A stretch of DNA of 64,000 bases, from positions 1 to 64,000 of the forward strand of contig NW_027330988.1 in NCBI RefSeq assembly GCF_022965805.1. Reading direction: 5' to 3'. The stretch is from Primulina eburnea. Taxonomy: Eukaryota; Streptophyta; Magnoliopsida; Lamiales; Gesneriaceae. The position numbers and the translations under genes were made by a program. Below the pieces are notes generated by a model, which had not been told where the DNA came from, did not search any database, and worked only from the letters and a program-made list of their open reading frames with translations. Every line of letters begins with the position of its first letter. Position 1 is the stretch's first letter. Below are positions 11,071 through 20,633 of this stretch, piece after piece.

Positions 11071-12280
11071 AGACGAGGTGTTTCGACACGAAACACATGA
11101 AGATTTGTCTGGGTTTTTTAGCCAGACAACAATATCTCATAACATGGTTCAAAGAATCATGAGAGAAAATCCGAGTTTACAGAGATACCAAGGTTTCTCT
11201 GCAGGACAGGTAGAAAAGTTCTTAGGAAGTCTTGGCCTAAGAAACAGAAAGCATCATCTAATCTATAAAGTTTCTAGAAGGGAAATGGCAATCCCAATGG
11301 AACTTACAGGAAATAGAATGGAGATGCAGTTAATTCCTTCCGAAGAAATAAAGGAGGAATTACAAAAACTCAAGATAGAAGTAGCAAGGACTATGTCCTG
11401 GATTCATATAGGAGCAATCCAGATTATGATAAAGGCTACTTTCAAAGAAGGGATAGATTCACCAATTGATATCGCCATATGCGATAAAAGAATGGAGAAT
11501 CTACAAGATTCAGTACTGGGAACAATCTCAGGAAACCTCTGTGCAGGGAAAATTGTAGGAGTAATCTATCCAAGGATAGCCTACAACCTGGCAGATCGAG
11601 ATTTCAGCCGAGCTTTGACATTACATCAGAATTTTAAGGAAAAAAGGTTGATGAAAGAAGGCAATAGACCATATTCTATTACCTATCAGATTTCATATGC
11701 TCTATCTAATACACATCATTCTTAGTTGTTTATTAGAAACGAATTTATTGAAATCCCTGAGATATTTGGAAAAGTTGCGCAGGCAATTTATCCAGAAAGA
11801 ATTGAGTTTCCTTTAATACAGGAAACAGATATCCAGATCCAAGACAAACCGATTCTACAGAGGAATCAAAGTCTTAGATTGGAACCAAGAAGACTATCTT
11901 TTCAAGGAGATAGAATTACAAGTTACAGATGGGATAAAAAGCCTGTCATAGAAACCCAACAGGAGCTGAAAAGTTTTTCTACAATAGGAAAGCTCAGATG
12001 CCCAGAAGGTTGGAAGGAAGTAGAAATAGTATTTGATATTACAAAACAAAGGAATCAATTTCCTTGTAATTCAATATACTATTTGGAACAACCGATGATA
12101 GGAACTTACCAAGGACTGATTAATATCGGAGAATTGGAGGTTCATATTCAAGGAATTCCAGGAAAAGAATCAGAACGATTGATTCTTGGGCTAGAGTTTC
12201 TCGAGGAACATAAACCTTGGAAACGTCTAGAGTATGGAATGGAGTTTATGGCAGAAGATAAAATGTGGAAAATCCAATGA
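11045..12280 (+). pseudogene. Pararetroviral movement protein (30K superfamily), frame broken by one in-frame TAG
   Basis: The frame opens at 11045 inside the coat-protein end and runs for 226 codons to TAG at 11723-11725. It then stays open in the same frame to 12280. The conserved movement-protein core lies before the stop (residues about 120-225: SWIHIGAIQIMIKATF, SPIDIAICDKRM, YPRIAYNLADRDFSRALTL, YSITYQISYALSNTHHS). The C-terminal third lies after it. Caulimovirid movement proteins form tubules through plasmodesmata. The TAG truncates the product; post-integration mutation is the simplest explanation, and readthrough is an untested alternative. The end overlaps the polymerase ORF by 16 bases. 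Confidence 0.85.
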
Positions 12281-14301
12281 CCACAAGTCCATTCTCCATA
12301 TACATTCCAGTAGGAATGTTGTATGAACAATATAAGGCAGAATACTTTGCTGCATATATTGATTCAGGTGCTGGAATATGTACAGCAAAACGAGGAGTTT
12401 TTCCAAATAATTTGGAAGAAGAGTTACCCAAGATTGCTGGAAGAGATTTTTCCAGAAGAATCTTAATCTTATGTAAAGGGATTAAGATGACTGAAATCAT
12501 GATTGGCGGTGCTGGACAAACACCTTGGTACAAGGTAAAGACACCACCAATTTATTTTCATGATACAGGAGCTGACATATTGTTAGGAAATAATTTCCTA
12601 CAAATGTTCAAATCCTATACACAGGAAAATGAGACTAGAAGATTAGTATCCACAACACCATGTGCTCACAAAATCATAGTCCAGAGACTTCGGGAGGCAT
12701 TTTACAGAAAATTGCCAATCCAGTTTCGCAGCAAGCGTGGTGATTCAGGAAAACTTCTGAACCCAAAAATGAAGGATTCAAGACGGTTTGGAGAAACAAT
12801 GCTCCAGTTAAGAGCAGATAAGGAACTCCAACCAGAAGATATAGAATGCCTTAAGATAACTCTACACACAAATGAAGTAGAGTTTGAATCTAAGGTATCA
12901 CTGGAAGATGTCAAGAAGAGGATCAAAGAAAATTATAACGAAGATCCCTTGGCATGGTGGGACAGAAATCAACTCAGGGCTTGCCTTAAGATCAAGGAAG
13001 GCAAAGAGTATGAATTTGTCCGTTGTAAACCCATCCCAATGAACATCATTGATCAGAGGGATATGCAGATTATAATCAAGGAACATTTGGACCTTGGATT
13101 AATCAAAGCAGGTATGTCACCATATAGCAGTCCAGGTTTTCTGGTAAGAAACCATGGTGAAATTAAACGAGGAAAACCCAGATTGGTTATTAATTATCAA
13201 GAAATTAATAAGATTCTGGAGTTTGATGGGTATTTTATACCTAGTAGAGAACACTTGATTAGTTGCATTCGCAATGCCAAGATATTCTCTAAATTTGATT
13301 GCAAGTCTGGATTCTATCAGATTCGGATGCAGGAAGAAAGCAAGAAATTCACAGCTTTCTCCACACCTCAAAGACATTATATTTGGGAAGTATTACCAAT
13401 GGGATTGGCTAACTCACCCCAAATATTTCAAAGAAAGATGGATAATCTTTTCAAAGATTATTTCAAGTTTATGTTTGTTTACATCGACGATGTTTTAATA
13501 GCATCCAAAGATATGAATGAACATGTTAAACATTTGGAGATTTTCTCTAATGTTTGCAAGAAAGAAGGACTGGTTTTATCTGAAAAGAAAGCAGTCATTG
13601 CTACAAGAAAGATTGAATTCTTCGGAATTGAAATCGATGAGTCAGGAATAATTCTGCAAGAGCACATAGTAGAAAAAGTGCAGAATTTTCCAGAAAATCT
13701 CAAAGACAAGAAGCAACTTCAAAGTTTTTTAGGGGTTGTTAATTTTGCTGGGATGTTTATTAAAAACCTAGCAAAACACAGGAAGGTGTTCAGTCCATTA
13801 TTGAAAAAGGATGCTAGATTTATATGGACAGACGAACACACAAAAGGACTTATCCATTTAAAGAAGGTTTGCAAAAATCTTCCAAAGATGGCTATTCCTC
13901 AAGACGAGGATGATCTGGTATTATATACCGATGCCAGTGATCATTGGTGGGCTGCAGTATTAACAAAGCTCACACCAGATGGAGAACAACCATGCAGATA
14001 TTGTAGTGGGTTATTCTCAGATGCAGAAGCCATAAGATGGCATATCAACGAAAAGGAATTTTATGCAGTAAAGAGGGCTTTTGAAAAATGGCCATTATTT
14101 TTACTTGCAAAGAAATTCACTTTGAAAGTTGATAACACTCAAGTTAAAGCCTTTTTGAGGAATAGAATTGAGTCTAAACCGGAGAAGGCTAGATTATTAC
14201 GATGGCAAGCTTTATGTCAAAATTATATTTTTGATATTATGATAATAAAATCTCATGAAAATATTCTTGCAGATTTTTTAACAAGAGATGGACAGCATTG
14301 A
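12265..14301 (+). CDS. Pararetroviral aspartic protease - reverse transcriptase - RNase H polyprotein, 678 aa
   Basis: Domains run in order. The aspartic protease has active-site DSG at residues 33-35. The reverse transcriptase includes RLVINYQEINK, KFDCKSGFYQIRM, VLPMGLANSPQIFQRKM and the catalytic YIDD box at 406-409. RNase H has acidic residues in TDAS (D556), HINEKEFYAV (E596/E598), KVDNTQ (D623) and LADFL (D670). All the expected catalytic residues are present and no stop or frameshift is seen. Caulimoviruses likewise encode protease, RT and RNase H without integrase. The start ATG overlaps the end of the movement-protein frame, and the 3' end overlaps the next ORF by 14 bases. Confidence 0.95.
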   Translation: MENPMTTSPFSIYIPVGMLYEQYKAEYFAAYIDSGAGICTAKRGVFPNNLEEELPKIAGRDFSRRILILCKGIKMTEIMIGGAGQTPWYKVKTPPIYFHDTGADILLGNNFLQMFKSYTQENETRRLVSTTPCAHKIIVQRLREAFYRKLPIQFRSKRGDSGKLLNPKMKDSRRFGETMLQLRADKELQPEDIECLKITLHTNEVEFESKVSLEDVKKRIKENYNEDPLAWWDRNQLRACLKIKEGKEYEFVRCKPIPMNIIDQRDMQIIIKEHLDLGLIKAGMSPYSSPGFLVRNHGEIKRGKPRLVINYQEINKILEFDGYFIPSREHLISCIRNAKIFSKFDCKSGFYQIRMQEESKKFTAFSTPQRHYIWEVLPMGLANSPQIFQRKMDNLFKDYFKFMFVYIDDVLIASKDMNEHVKHLEIFSNVCKKEGLVLSEKKAVIATRKIEFFGIEIDESGIILQEHIVEKVQNFPENLKDKKQLQSFLGVVNFAGMFIKNLAKHRKVFSPLLKKDARFIWTDEHTKGLIHLKKVCKNLPKMAIPQDEDDLVLYTDASDHWWAAVLTKLTPDGEQPCRYCSGLFSDAEAIRWHINEKEFYAVKRAFEKWPLFLLAKKFTLKVDNTQVKAFLRNRIESKPEKARLLRWQALCQNYIFDIMIIKSHENILADFLTRDGQH

Positions 14302-15634
14302 CATGGATGCTATTATCAAGATGCAGAGGCATTTGAGGGAACAACTTGAAATGCTTCAAACCGAGTTCAACAAGTTAGCTGTTAACGCAGAAGTTGCGGG
14401 AAGGCTACAACAAGCTGATAAGAGAATTGTCTCTGATCGAATTACAGGATGTTTACAGGCATATACTCAGTTATGGTCTGTAACGCAAAGGCCTATCCTC
14501 CAGGGCATTGAGAGACCACTGGTTTCTCAAATGGAGAGTTTTCGAGTACAGGACTCTATACCTGTAGCGGGGGATTCAAATACCCCTTGCACAAGTGTTA
14601 AGTCGGGATCATCACGAGATGAGTCGGCTGAAACAAAAATTGAGACTCCTGATCCTTATCTTGAGTCCTCAAGTCAACCCTTCACCTCGGGGATTGAAGA
14701 AGGAGAGATCAACCTTAGGCCTCGTATTGACAAAGGCAAAGCTAAGGTTGGTACTAATGAAGGTGTAATTTCTCCATTTCAGGTTTATCAGCGGAATTGG
14801 GAGAAATTAAAAACACGTATTGATATTAACCCAGCTACAAATAGGGTTGATGTTTCAGGAAAATATCCAAGGGTATGGATGAAACCTAATTCATATCCCA
14901 AGGAGGTTAAAGCTTGGTATGAATTTGGGGCTCTTGCCTCAGTTTATACTACATCACCCAGCTTTCCGGAAATCTCAGGTTTACCAAAGTGGATCCAGGA
15001 AGCTGTTCACGAGACTTGGGCAAACAATGATTATTTGTCCAGAGGAGATGTTTTGGAGCTATACTTCTTTAGTGCAGCACCAGAACCAGCAGGGAAAGGT
15101 TCTCACGAAGCCTTTCATTTCATCAAGCTAAGGAGGCCGGATACAAATGTCCAAAAATTTATCAAGGATCCTCCAACAGAAGAAACACCCCTGGTTGCTT
15201 CAATCACTGAAGATGACATTTCTACCAGAAGAGCTTGGGGTTTATGGGTCTGTCTTACTGAGATGGACAAAGTCAAGTTTCCGTTCAAGTTCTACAATCA
15301 TTCAGTGAACGGATCATTCCTGTTGAATACCATGACAGGAAAAACAACAAGTTTCGCAGAAGATTTATTTGAAAAGAAAAGAAATCTCTTGTGGAACAGC
15401 AAGCTACCGGCAAGCAAAGAGACTCGCCGAAAGTTCTGTAACATGGCACACATAGGAAGATGGTCGGAGAACATCTGCTCTGAATGCCAAATACAGAAAG
15501 AACCAGAGTTCGGTAAAGGTTTCAAACCAAGATCTGATCGGAAGCATTTTACCGAAGCAAGGACAAGTGGGGAAGGACCACATGCACATTTTCCTCGAGG
15601 ATACAAAAAACCGAAGATTCCTCGACTAAATTAA
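14288..15634 (+). CDS. Transactivator/inclusion-body-like ORF, 448 aa
   Basis: This last large viral ORF starts inside the polymerase end. Residues about 1-70 look coiled-coil-like (MQRHLREQLEMLQTEFNKLA), followed by a Ser/Pro-rich acidic linker. A conserved-looking domain spans about 170-390 (KEVKAWYEFGALASVYT, LPKWIQEAVHETW, DVLELYFFSAAPEPAG). A Cys/His cluster (FCNMAHIGRW ... ICSEC) and a basic C-terminus complete it. In caulimo-, soymo-, cavemo- and solendoviruses this position holds the transactivator/viroplasmin, which allows reinitiation on polycistronic RNA and forms inclusion bodies. The call rests on position, size and general design; I could not confirm a signature motif. Confidence 0.7.
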   Translation: MDSIDMDAIIKMQRHLREQLEMLQTEFNKLAVNAEVAGRLQQADKRIVSDRITGCLQAYTQLWSVTQRPILQGIERPLVSQMESFRVQDSIPVAGDSNTPCTSVKSGSSRDESAETKIETPDPYLESSSQPFTSGIEEGEINLRPRIDKGKAKVGTNEGVISPFQVYQRNWEKLKTRIDINPATNRVDVSGKYPRVWMKPNSYPKEVKAWYEFGALASVYTTSPSFPEISGLPKWIQEAVHETWANNDYLSRGDVLELYFFSAAPEPAGKGSHEAFHFIKLRRPDTNVQKFIKDPPTEETPLVASITEDDISTRRAWGLWVCLTEMDKVKFPFKFYNHSVNGSFLLNTMTGKTTSFAEDLFEKKRNLLWNSKLPASKETRRKFCNMAHIGRWSENICSECQIQKEPEFGKGFKPRSDRKHFTEARTSGEGPHAHFPRGYKKPKIPRLN

Positions 15635-15884
15635 AAGGGACATGTGACCCTCCATTATAAAAAGCAGGACCACTACCATGTGAGTGGTAGAATCAAGACA
15701 ACCACTAATTAGTGGTAAAGGACAAATAGACCACCAATAACAAATGGTGGATGACTCAGCAAAGCATTGGATACCAATCTAAAAGGAATCCAATAAGTAA
15801 AAGTAAATTAACTGGTCCCGAAAATTCATCCATAAATAAGGACAGAAAGGAAACCAGTTAACACACCAGAATCAAAACTTAAAA
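15635..15884 (+). repeat. Three consecutive small hairpins upstream of the viral promoter
   Basis: Three inverted repeats built on CCAC(T/C)...(A/G)GTGG lie in 81 bp: 15670-15687 (CCACTACCATGTGAGTGG), 15701-15716 (ACCACTAATTAGTGGT, a perfect palindrome) and 15731-15750 (CCACCAATAACAAATGGTGG). They fall between the last large ORF and the pregenomic promoter, where caulimovirus enhancer elements normally lie. Confidence 0.75.
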
Positions 15885-16085
15885 ATGTATCGCGTATATT
15901 TGAAAGTTTTGAAAAGAAGGATAACATACAAGAGGAAAGAGGCAGAAGCTCTTAAATGGTTAGTAAATCATTTCAAAGAGTATAAAAAAGATGAAATTAC
16001 TGCCGATATCCTGGAAACTCATCGTCAATGGTATCTAAAAGAGATAAAGGAGGATGAGAAGTTAATGTCCAGATTAATAATCTAG
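15885..16085 (+). CDS. Small basic ORF in the viral large intergenic region, 66 aa
   Basis: An ATG-initiated frame encodes a Lys/Arg/Glu-rich helical peptide (RRITYKRKEAEALKWLVNHF, HRQWYLKEIKEDEK). It lies about 90 bases upstream of the TATA box. I recognise no family. It may be a small viral gene or chance coding in the intergenic region. Confidence 0.4.
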   Translation: MYRVYLKVLKRRITYKRKEAEALKWLVNHFKEYKKDEITADILETHRQWYLKEIKEDEKLMSRLII

Positions 16086-16177
16086 ACAGGGACTCTTCAA
16101 CCACTACATGGTCCCCAAGCAAGCTGTAAAGGCTAATGAAGATTTGAAATCCGAGTTTCAAATCCGAAAGAGCCTTC

Positions 16178-16184
16178 TATAAAT
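16178..16184 (+). promoter_or_regulatory. TATA box of the pregenomic (35S-like) RNA promoter
   Basis: CTTCTATAAATAAAG matches the plant TATA consensus. It follows the last viral ORF, and transcription would start about 30 bases downstream, near 16205-16215. Position before the poly(A) signals and leader is as in CaMV-type promoters. Whether the integrated copy is transcribed is unknown. Confidence 0.75.
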
Positions 16185-16339
16185 AAAGCCGGAAGAAGGA
16201 AGTGAAGATCATCAAATATTTTCTCCATTTCTTTCATACAAGGTTGTAATATTTTCTTTCAAGTTTTATGTGTGTTAAGAGTTCAGCTACGATAAGTAGC
16301 TAAAACAAGTTTCTCCTCCTCTACAGGAGGTTACTATGT

Positions 16340-16367
16340 AATAAATAAATGTTTGTGTTTGAATAAA
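16340..16367 (+). terminator. Poly(A) signals of the pregenomic RNA
   Basis: Three AATAAA hexamers (16340, 16344 and 16362) lie about 130-160 bases past the predicted cap site. That is where caulimovirids place the signal that is skipped on the first pass and used on the second, giving terminally redundant RNA. Confidence 0.7.
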
Positions 16368-16619
16368 AGAGATCTTTGCTCTTCCTATCATGTATTATTT
16401 TCAAAAATTTGATCTTTTGCTGTACGCTCTAAGGTAGGAAACGAATTAGAGCTGTGCTAAGTATTGCTGAAGGAATCTGCTTAGTAACCATCGGTTGCGA
16501 TCGTGTGGTTGGACTGTGAGGAGCAGTTCGTAAAAAACGGTGGATACAACCCGGTGGTACTCTAGTCAAAAAGGTAAAAGATTCAATTTATTTTACGGAA
16601 GCATGATGGGCCTTTTACT

Positions 16620-16805
16620 ACAAAAAAGAAAATCAATTATTTAAAATAAAGATATAAGGGCAAACTTGGAAATTTGAAGGATATGGGGAGTTGAAACAAA
16701 GTTTTAATGGGGTAGGGAGTAAAGAGGAAGTTGAGAATGGAAATAGGGAGTTTTTGACAAAATCCCCAAATAAAAATGTATAGGGAGTGGAGTAGTTAAG
16801 CATTC
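16620..16805. repeat. Right flank of the virus, imperfect inverted copy of the left flank (about 8350-8480)
   Basis: Reverse-complemented, this stretch reads ...GTCAAAAACTCCCTA..., AACTCCCCATATCCTTC..., GCCCTTATATCTTTATTTT, AATTGATTTTC. The left flank reads ATCAAAAACTCTC..., AACTCCCTAAACCT..., ACCCTTATTCTCTATTTTC, AATTGATCC. Order and spacing agree over roughly 100 bp with many substitutions. The viral segment is thus bracketed by a diverged inverted repeat. Confidence 0.5.
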
Positions 16806-16881
16806 TGTTAGTTTTTGATAGCTTAGACTAGAGAAATACTAGCATTAGCTAGGATTCGGTATACATAGTTTATCTATGGGA

Positions 16882-16917
<36 letters not shown>

Positions 16918-17707
16918 GTATGTATGTATACTAATGGGAAAAAAAATCAAGCAAAATAATCAAGAAAAACTAGCTATATGATATTGGTGCAAAAGCATTT
17001 GAATACAACTATAATATCAAGAGAGTTTTTTTTTTTTTTTTTTAAAGTCAAATATCTGAGTCGGTGAAGTAGGTGAACACTTGATCAATGATCAATAGTT
17101 CGATTTCCGCTACAAACACTTTTTCGGGCAAGCATGTCGAACAAAACTTATCAAGTAGGTTTTATCTGGCTAGCATAGTTCACAAACTATTTTTTAGCTC
17201 GAAAATTTACCTAGTGCACATTATCGGTAGCGACTACGAGTTCTCACGTCATAAAAAACAAAGAGAAGTGTTTAGTGAACATAATTTTGTTGATGTTCAA
17301 CTAGCAATATTTAAATAACATATATTTTAATATTTATAATATAATTATAAAAGCTTCACAACAAAAATGGGTCTGAATTGGGTAACAATAATTGGCAACT
17401 TCATCCAATGCGCGAGAGTGTATCAAAATTAAGGTGAGAATTTGTTGACCGAGTATCATTGTAAGATTTTCGAAATATTTAACAACTAAAATCAATTTTA
17501 TTTAATTATTAAACCTTTAGAATAACTTGCTAGTCAAATAGGTAATGCTCTTATTCATTTAGTATCCATGTGCTAAGTAGATAAATCACAATCGTTCAAT
17601 CATGATGTATGAATAAGTGACCATAATTCATCAGTTAATACATGTGTCACGTATTGACTGGATAAAAACAATACCCAAATTATGAATAATATCTATCAAG
17701 TCGGAAG
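16806..17707. other. Intergenic AT-rich DNA, no gene recognised
   Basis: The stretch contains (TA)n/(TG)-type microsatellite sequence at about 16881-16930 and a poly-T run near 17026-17042. The open frame near 17088-17318 has no recognisable similarity and is not called. Confidence 0.5.
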
Positions 17708-17712
17708 ATATC

Positions 17713-18064
17713 TGTAATGCCCGAGATTTAATTATTGTAATCAGACGTTGATTAATTGACATAATTGAGGTTATAAGAACTCAAATGACAAGGCCGGGCG
17801 TCGTTGCATGGTTAGCCAAGAATTTGGACAGAACCTTCGGCGCTCGAGCGGTAGAAAAAGATCGCCTGAGCGCCAATGCACCACCAGATTTTGTTTTGGG
17901 CAGAATGTATGGCGCCCAAGCGGTAGAATGTTACCGCCCGAGCGCCATTGGATAACAAGCTAAGCATCCGGACAGAAAGTGGCGCGTCGAGCGGTACTTT
18001 CTTACCGCCCGAGCGCGAGACGTGGAATGTGTAAGGTGAGCCACTTGCCTTCTTGCATGCTACA

Positions 18065-18128
<64 letters not shown>

Positions 18129-19824
18129 CACACGATTCCTTACTCATTTCCTTCAGCAGAAAATCGAGAAATGGAGGGAAGTTTTACTTCTTGATCTTAG
18201 AATTCGATTTGTGAGTGAACCGTCTATTCAATTCTGAATCCGAGCACAGTACTGTGTTTCTATCAACGCAGGCTTCATCTGGACGTAAGTTTTGTTACGT
18301 TTAGACAAGATTTGAATTTATGATATTGCTAGAATTGAATATGATTCAGATATGACGTTTCTGTTACCGTAGACATTATAGAATTGAAGTCAGATTGAAG
18401 AACAGATTATTTATGTAATTGTTATTATTTTTGAAAGATATTGACTGAGATTCTATATCAGAATTGTGTTAGCATTCAGAGTAAGAATTGTAGTGACACA
18501 GATTATGAGTTCCAGTATTATAATTGTGATGTTAAGAATTGACGGGGTTATTCAGATTGTCTTGTTATGCCGTCGAAACATCAGTTGATTCAAATTAATC
18601 AGATTTCGATATGATTCAGATTGTATTGTGATATCGATTATATGAATCAGATTATATCTTGTTTAGACATTGATCAGATTATATACTGAATTGAGTATTG
18701 ATCAGAACAGATTGTGTATTGAGATATATACTGATATTGTATTTATGTGATTTGTCATTATCAGATTGATATGGACAGATTTAACTTCGAGACTTCGTCT
18801 TCGTCAGACCGGGACGACAAAGGTATAATTCATGTGATATCTGGGAAGATATAACTCAAATCAGATCTCATTTGAGTTTCCCAATAAAATCACATACTTG
18901 ATTATTGTTTATCTTCTGATATGATTATGATTTGTTTATAGACTTTATATTCAAATCTTTTGGAAATGAGCATGCTTTGTTTACAGATTGTTATACATTG
19001 CATTTGAGATAGGAAAGTTTGACAGATAGTCAGACTTCTAGACGTTCGGTGTATCGTTACGTAGGAGCAGACACCCTCCTATTGTAGATTACTCGATACA
19101 GCTCAGACCGAAGTCTAGGAATAAGACGTACAGTCACCCCGATTGGGAGGGTAGGTGACAGCCATTGACGTCTTATTCACACCGAGATCCCTAGAGTTAT
19201 AGTGGAGTCGAGTCTAGACATGATTTGACTAGAACTGCATGCGTTTATGGATGTGGTTTCATAGACTATGAAACTCATTGTTATTGCTTTCAGTTATGAT
19301 ATCATGTTTTTATGATTTGATTTGAGTAGCATGTTTAACTGATTTGTGTTGCATGCTTATTTTGAGTTGATTTCATAGATTATGGAATCTATTGTTTTTA
19401 AGTTTATTAATGATAGAATATTTCATGATTTACTTTATGTATATGCATGTTTACCATGTTTTATACTGGGATTTATTCTCACCGGAGTTATCCGGCTGTT
19501 GTCTTGTTTTGTATGTGTGCATGACAACAGGTGGGGATGGATCAGGGTCAAGAAGATGATGAGAGAAGACGAGTTAGCGTGGTGATTCTGGACTTACTGT
19601 AGACTTGGTTTTATTACTTGAATTTAGTAACTGAACCTTAGACTTAGTTTGTACAGTATTGTACTTTTATACTGAAATGTATTTTATACAGAGATGTATA
19701 TTATTTAGATTCCATTACCTTCCGCAAATGCATTTTAAAAGGAAAATTTTTAGACCCTGTTTATCAGAACTGATAATTAAATCCCAAGAAAATTAAGAAA
19801 AAAATCAGCGTCCGAGTCCCCACA
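17713..19824 (+). mobile_element. Solo LTR (2112 bp) with 5-bp target duplication ATATC
   Basis: The element starts TGTAATGCCCGAGA and ends GTCCGAGTCCCCACA, the TG...CA ends of an LTR. It is flanked by identical ATATC at 17708-17712 and 19825-19829. There is no internal domain, so it is a solo LTR left by recombination between the two LTRs of one element. Its right half matches the partial LTR at 1-1096. Inside lie three hairpin units (17824-18018), an (AT)n run at about 18068-18119 and a duplicated GATTCAGAT-like AT-rich region. Superfamily (probably Gypsy) is inferred from LTR length. Confidence 0.93.
17824..18018. repeat. Three about 71-bp units each containing a GC-rich hairpin
   Basis: Each unit has GGACAGAA-like sequence followed by an inverted repeat, GGCGC..GAGCGGTA paired with TACCGCCCGAGCGCC. 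The hairpins are at 17839-17874, 17911-17946 and 17981-18016, a spacing of about 70-72 bp. The arms are conserved while spacer bases differ (AGAAAAAGA, GAATGT, CTTTCT), and the GC-rich units stand out from AT-rich surroundings. Confidence 0.85.
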
Positions 19825-19829
19825 ATATC

Positions 19830-20633
19830 CATCTCCATAATACCCTTATTTGTATAAATCTATACTAAATAATATAATGAATAAAAACTCAAGGATAAGT
19901 TGTCTATAAATTCGCAGCTACAAACATCAAACATTACATTTTACAATATATTTATATTTTCTACAAAATTTGAGTATACTATAAATTATACTTTATAAAA
20001 ATTAAAATCATATGTATGTAATAATTTCCTAATTAATTAGAAGTGCATGTATGACAATCAATTTTTTTTAAAAAAATTTGAAAAACCAAATATATATAAT
20101 TTCGTGAAACAAATAATTTATCGTGTCGGTCAAATATGTAAATTTTATCCGATAACCAATATTTTAACAATTTTTGATATATAAAAATTTATTATTCTTC
20201 AAAAAACAAAATTTATTGTCAAACCAATAGTTATATTAATTGATGTAGAATTAATTTCAGAAACAAAAAGAAAAAAAAAAGTAAAAGAAAAAGAAATCAG
20301 TTATTTTATTTTATTATATACATATAATATAAAGTAGTTGTGAAAATGAAAAGCCTTCATTTTCACCCAACCCAATTATTTTTCTTAATTTTTCCCCTTT
20401 TATATTTAATAAGATATTATTTATTATATCATATATATTGGCCAAATCGCCACCACGCACACCGCCGCCTCCGTCCAAAGCAGTCTGATATTTATTGAAC
20501 TTAACCGTTAAAACGAACTATTTACATGAAATCCCCAACTTCATTGTAATCCCCTCTTCTCTCCAAAACCCTCCATTATTTTACATTGTCCTATCAATTT
20601 GGGGATTTTCATTGACTTGGATTGACAAAAATT
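19830..20633 (+). promoter_or_regulatory. SPP upstream region and 5' UTR
   Basis: This 0.8-kb interval between the solo LTR and the SPP start codon is AT-rich and has no ORF of note. A TATA-like TATATATTGG lies near 20431-20440, followed by a short CG-rich CCGCCGCC stretch at about 20461-20475, a plausible 5' UTR start. The transcription start site is not determined from sequence. The inserted LTR ends about 800 bp from the ATG, so the promoter is probably compact. Confidence 0.4.

Larger units (their letters stand above)
8499..16615 (+). mobile_element. Integrated Caulimoviridae genome (endogenous pararetrovirus), near full length
   Basis: A tRNA-Met-type primer site (8499-8516) is followed by a tightly packed ORF series on one strand: three small ORFs, coat protein, movement protein, protease/RT/RNase H and a transactivator-like ORF. 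A TATA box (16178) and poly(A) signals (about 16340-16367) follow. This is the layout of one circular plant pararetrovirus genome opened near the primer site. There is no integrase and there are no LTRs, as expected. Order CP, MP, polymerase, transactivator resembles cavemovirus/solendovirus-type genomes more than badnaviruses or CaMV, but genus was not established. All ORFs but the movement-protein frame look uninterrupted. The right boundary is approximate; leader-like sequence runs to about 16615. Confidence 0.93.

Noticed and set aside
11726..12280. Independent 184-aa gene
   Set aside because: It has no ATG at its start and continues in frame from the movement-protein ORF past the TAG, so it is the C-terminal part of that protein.
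17812..18147. Minus-strand 111-codon frame
   Set aside because: It runs through the (AT)n microsatellite and hairpin repeats of the solo LTR; low-complexity translation.
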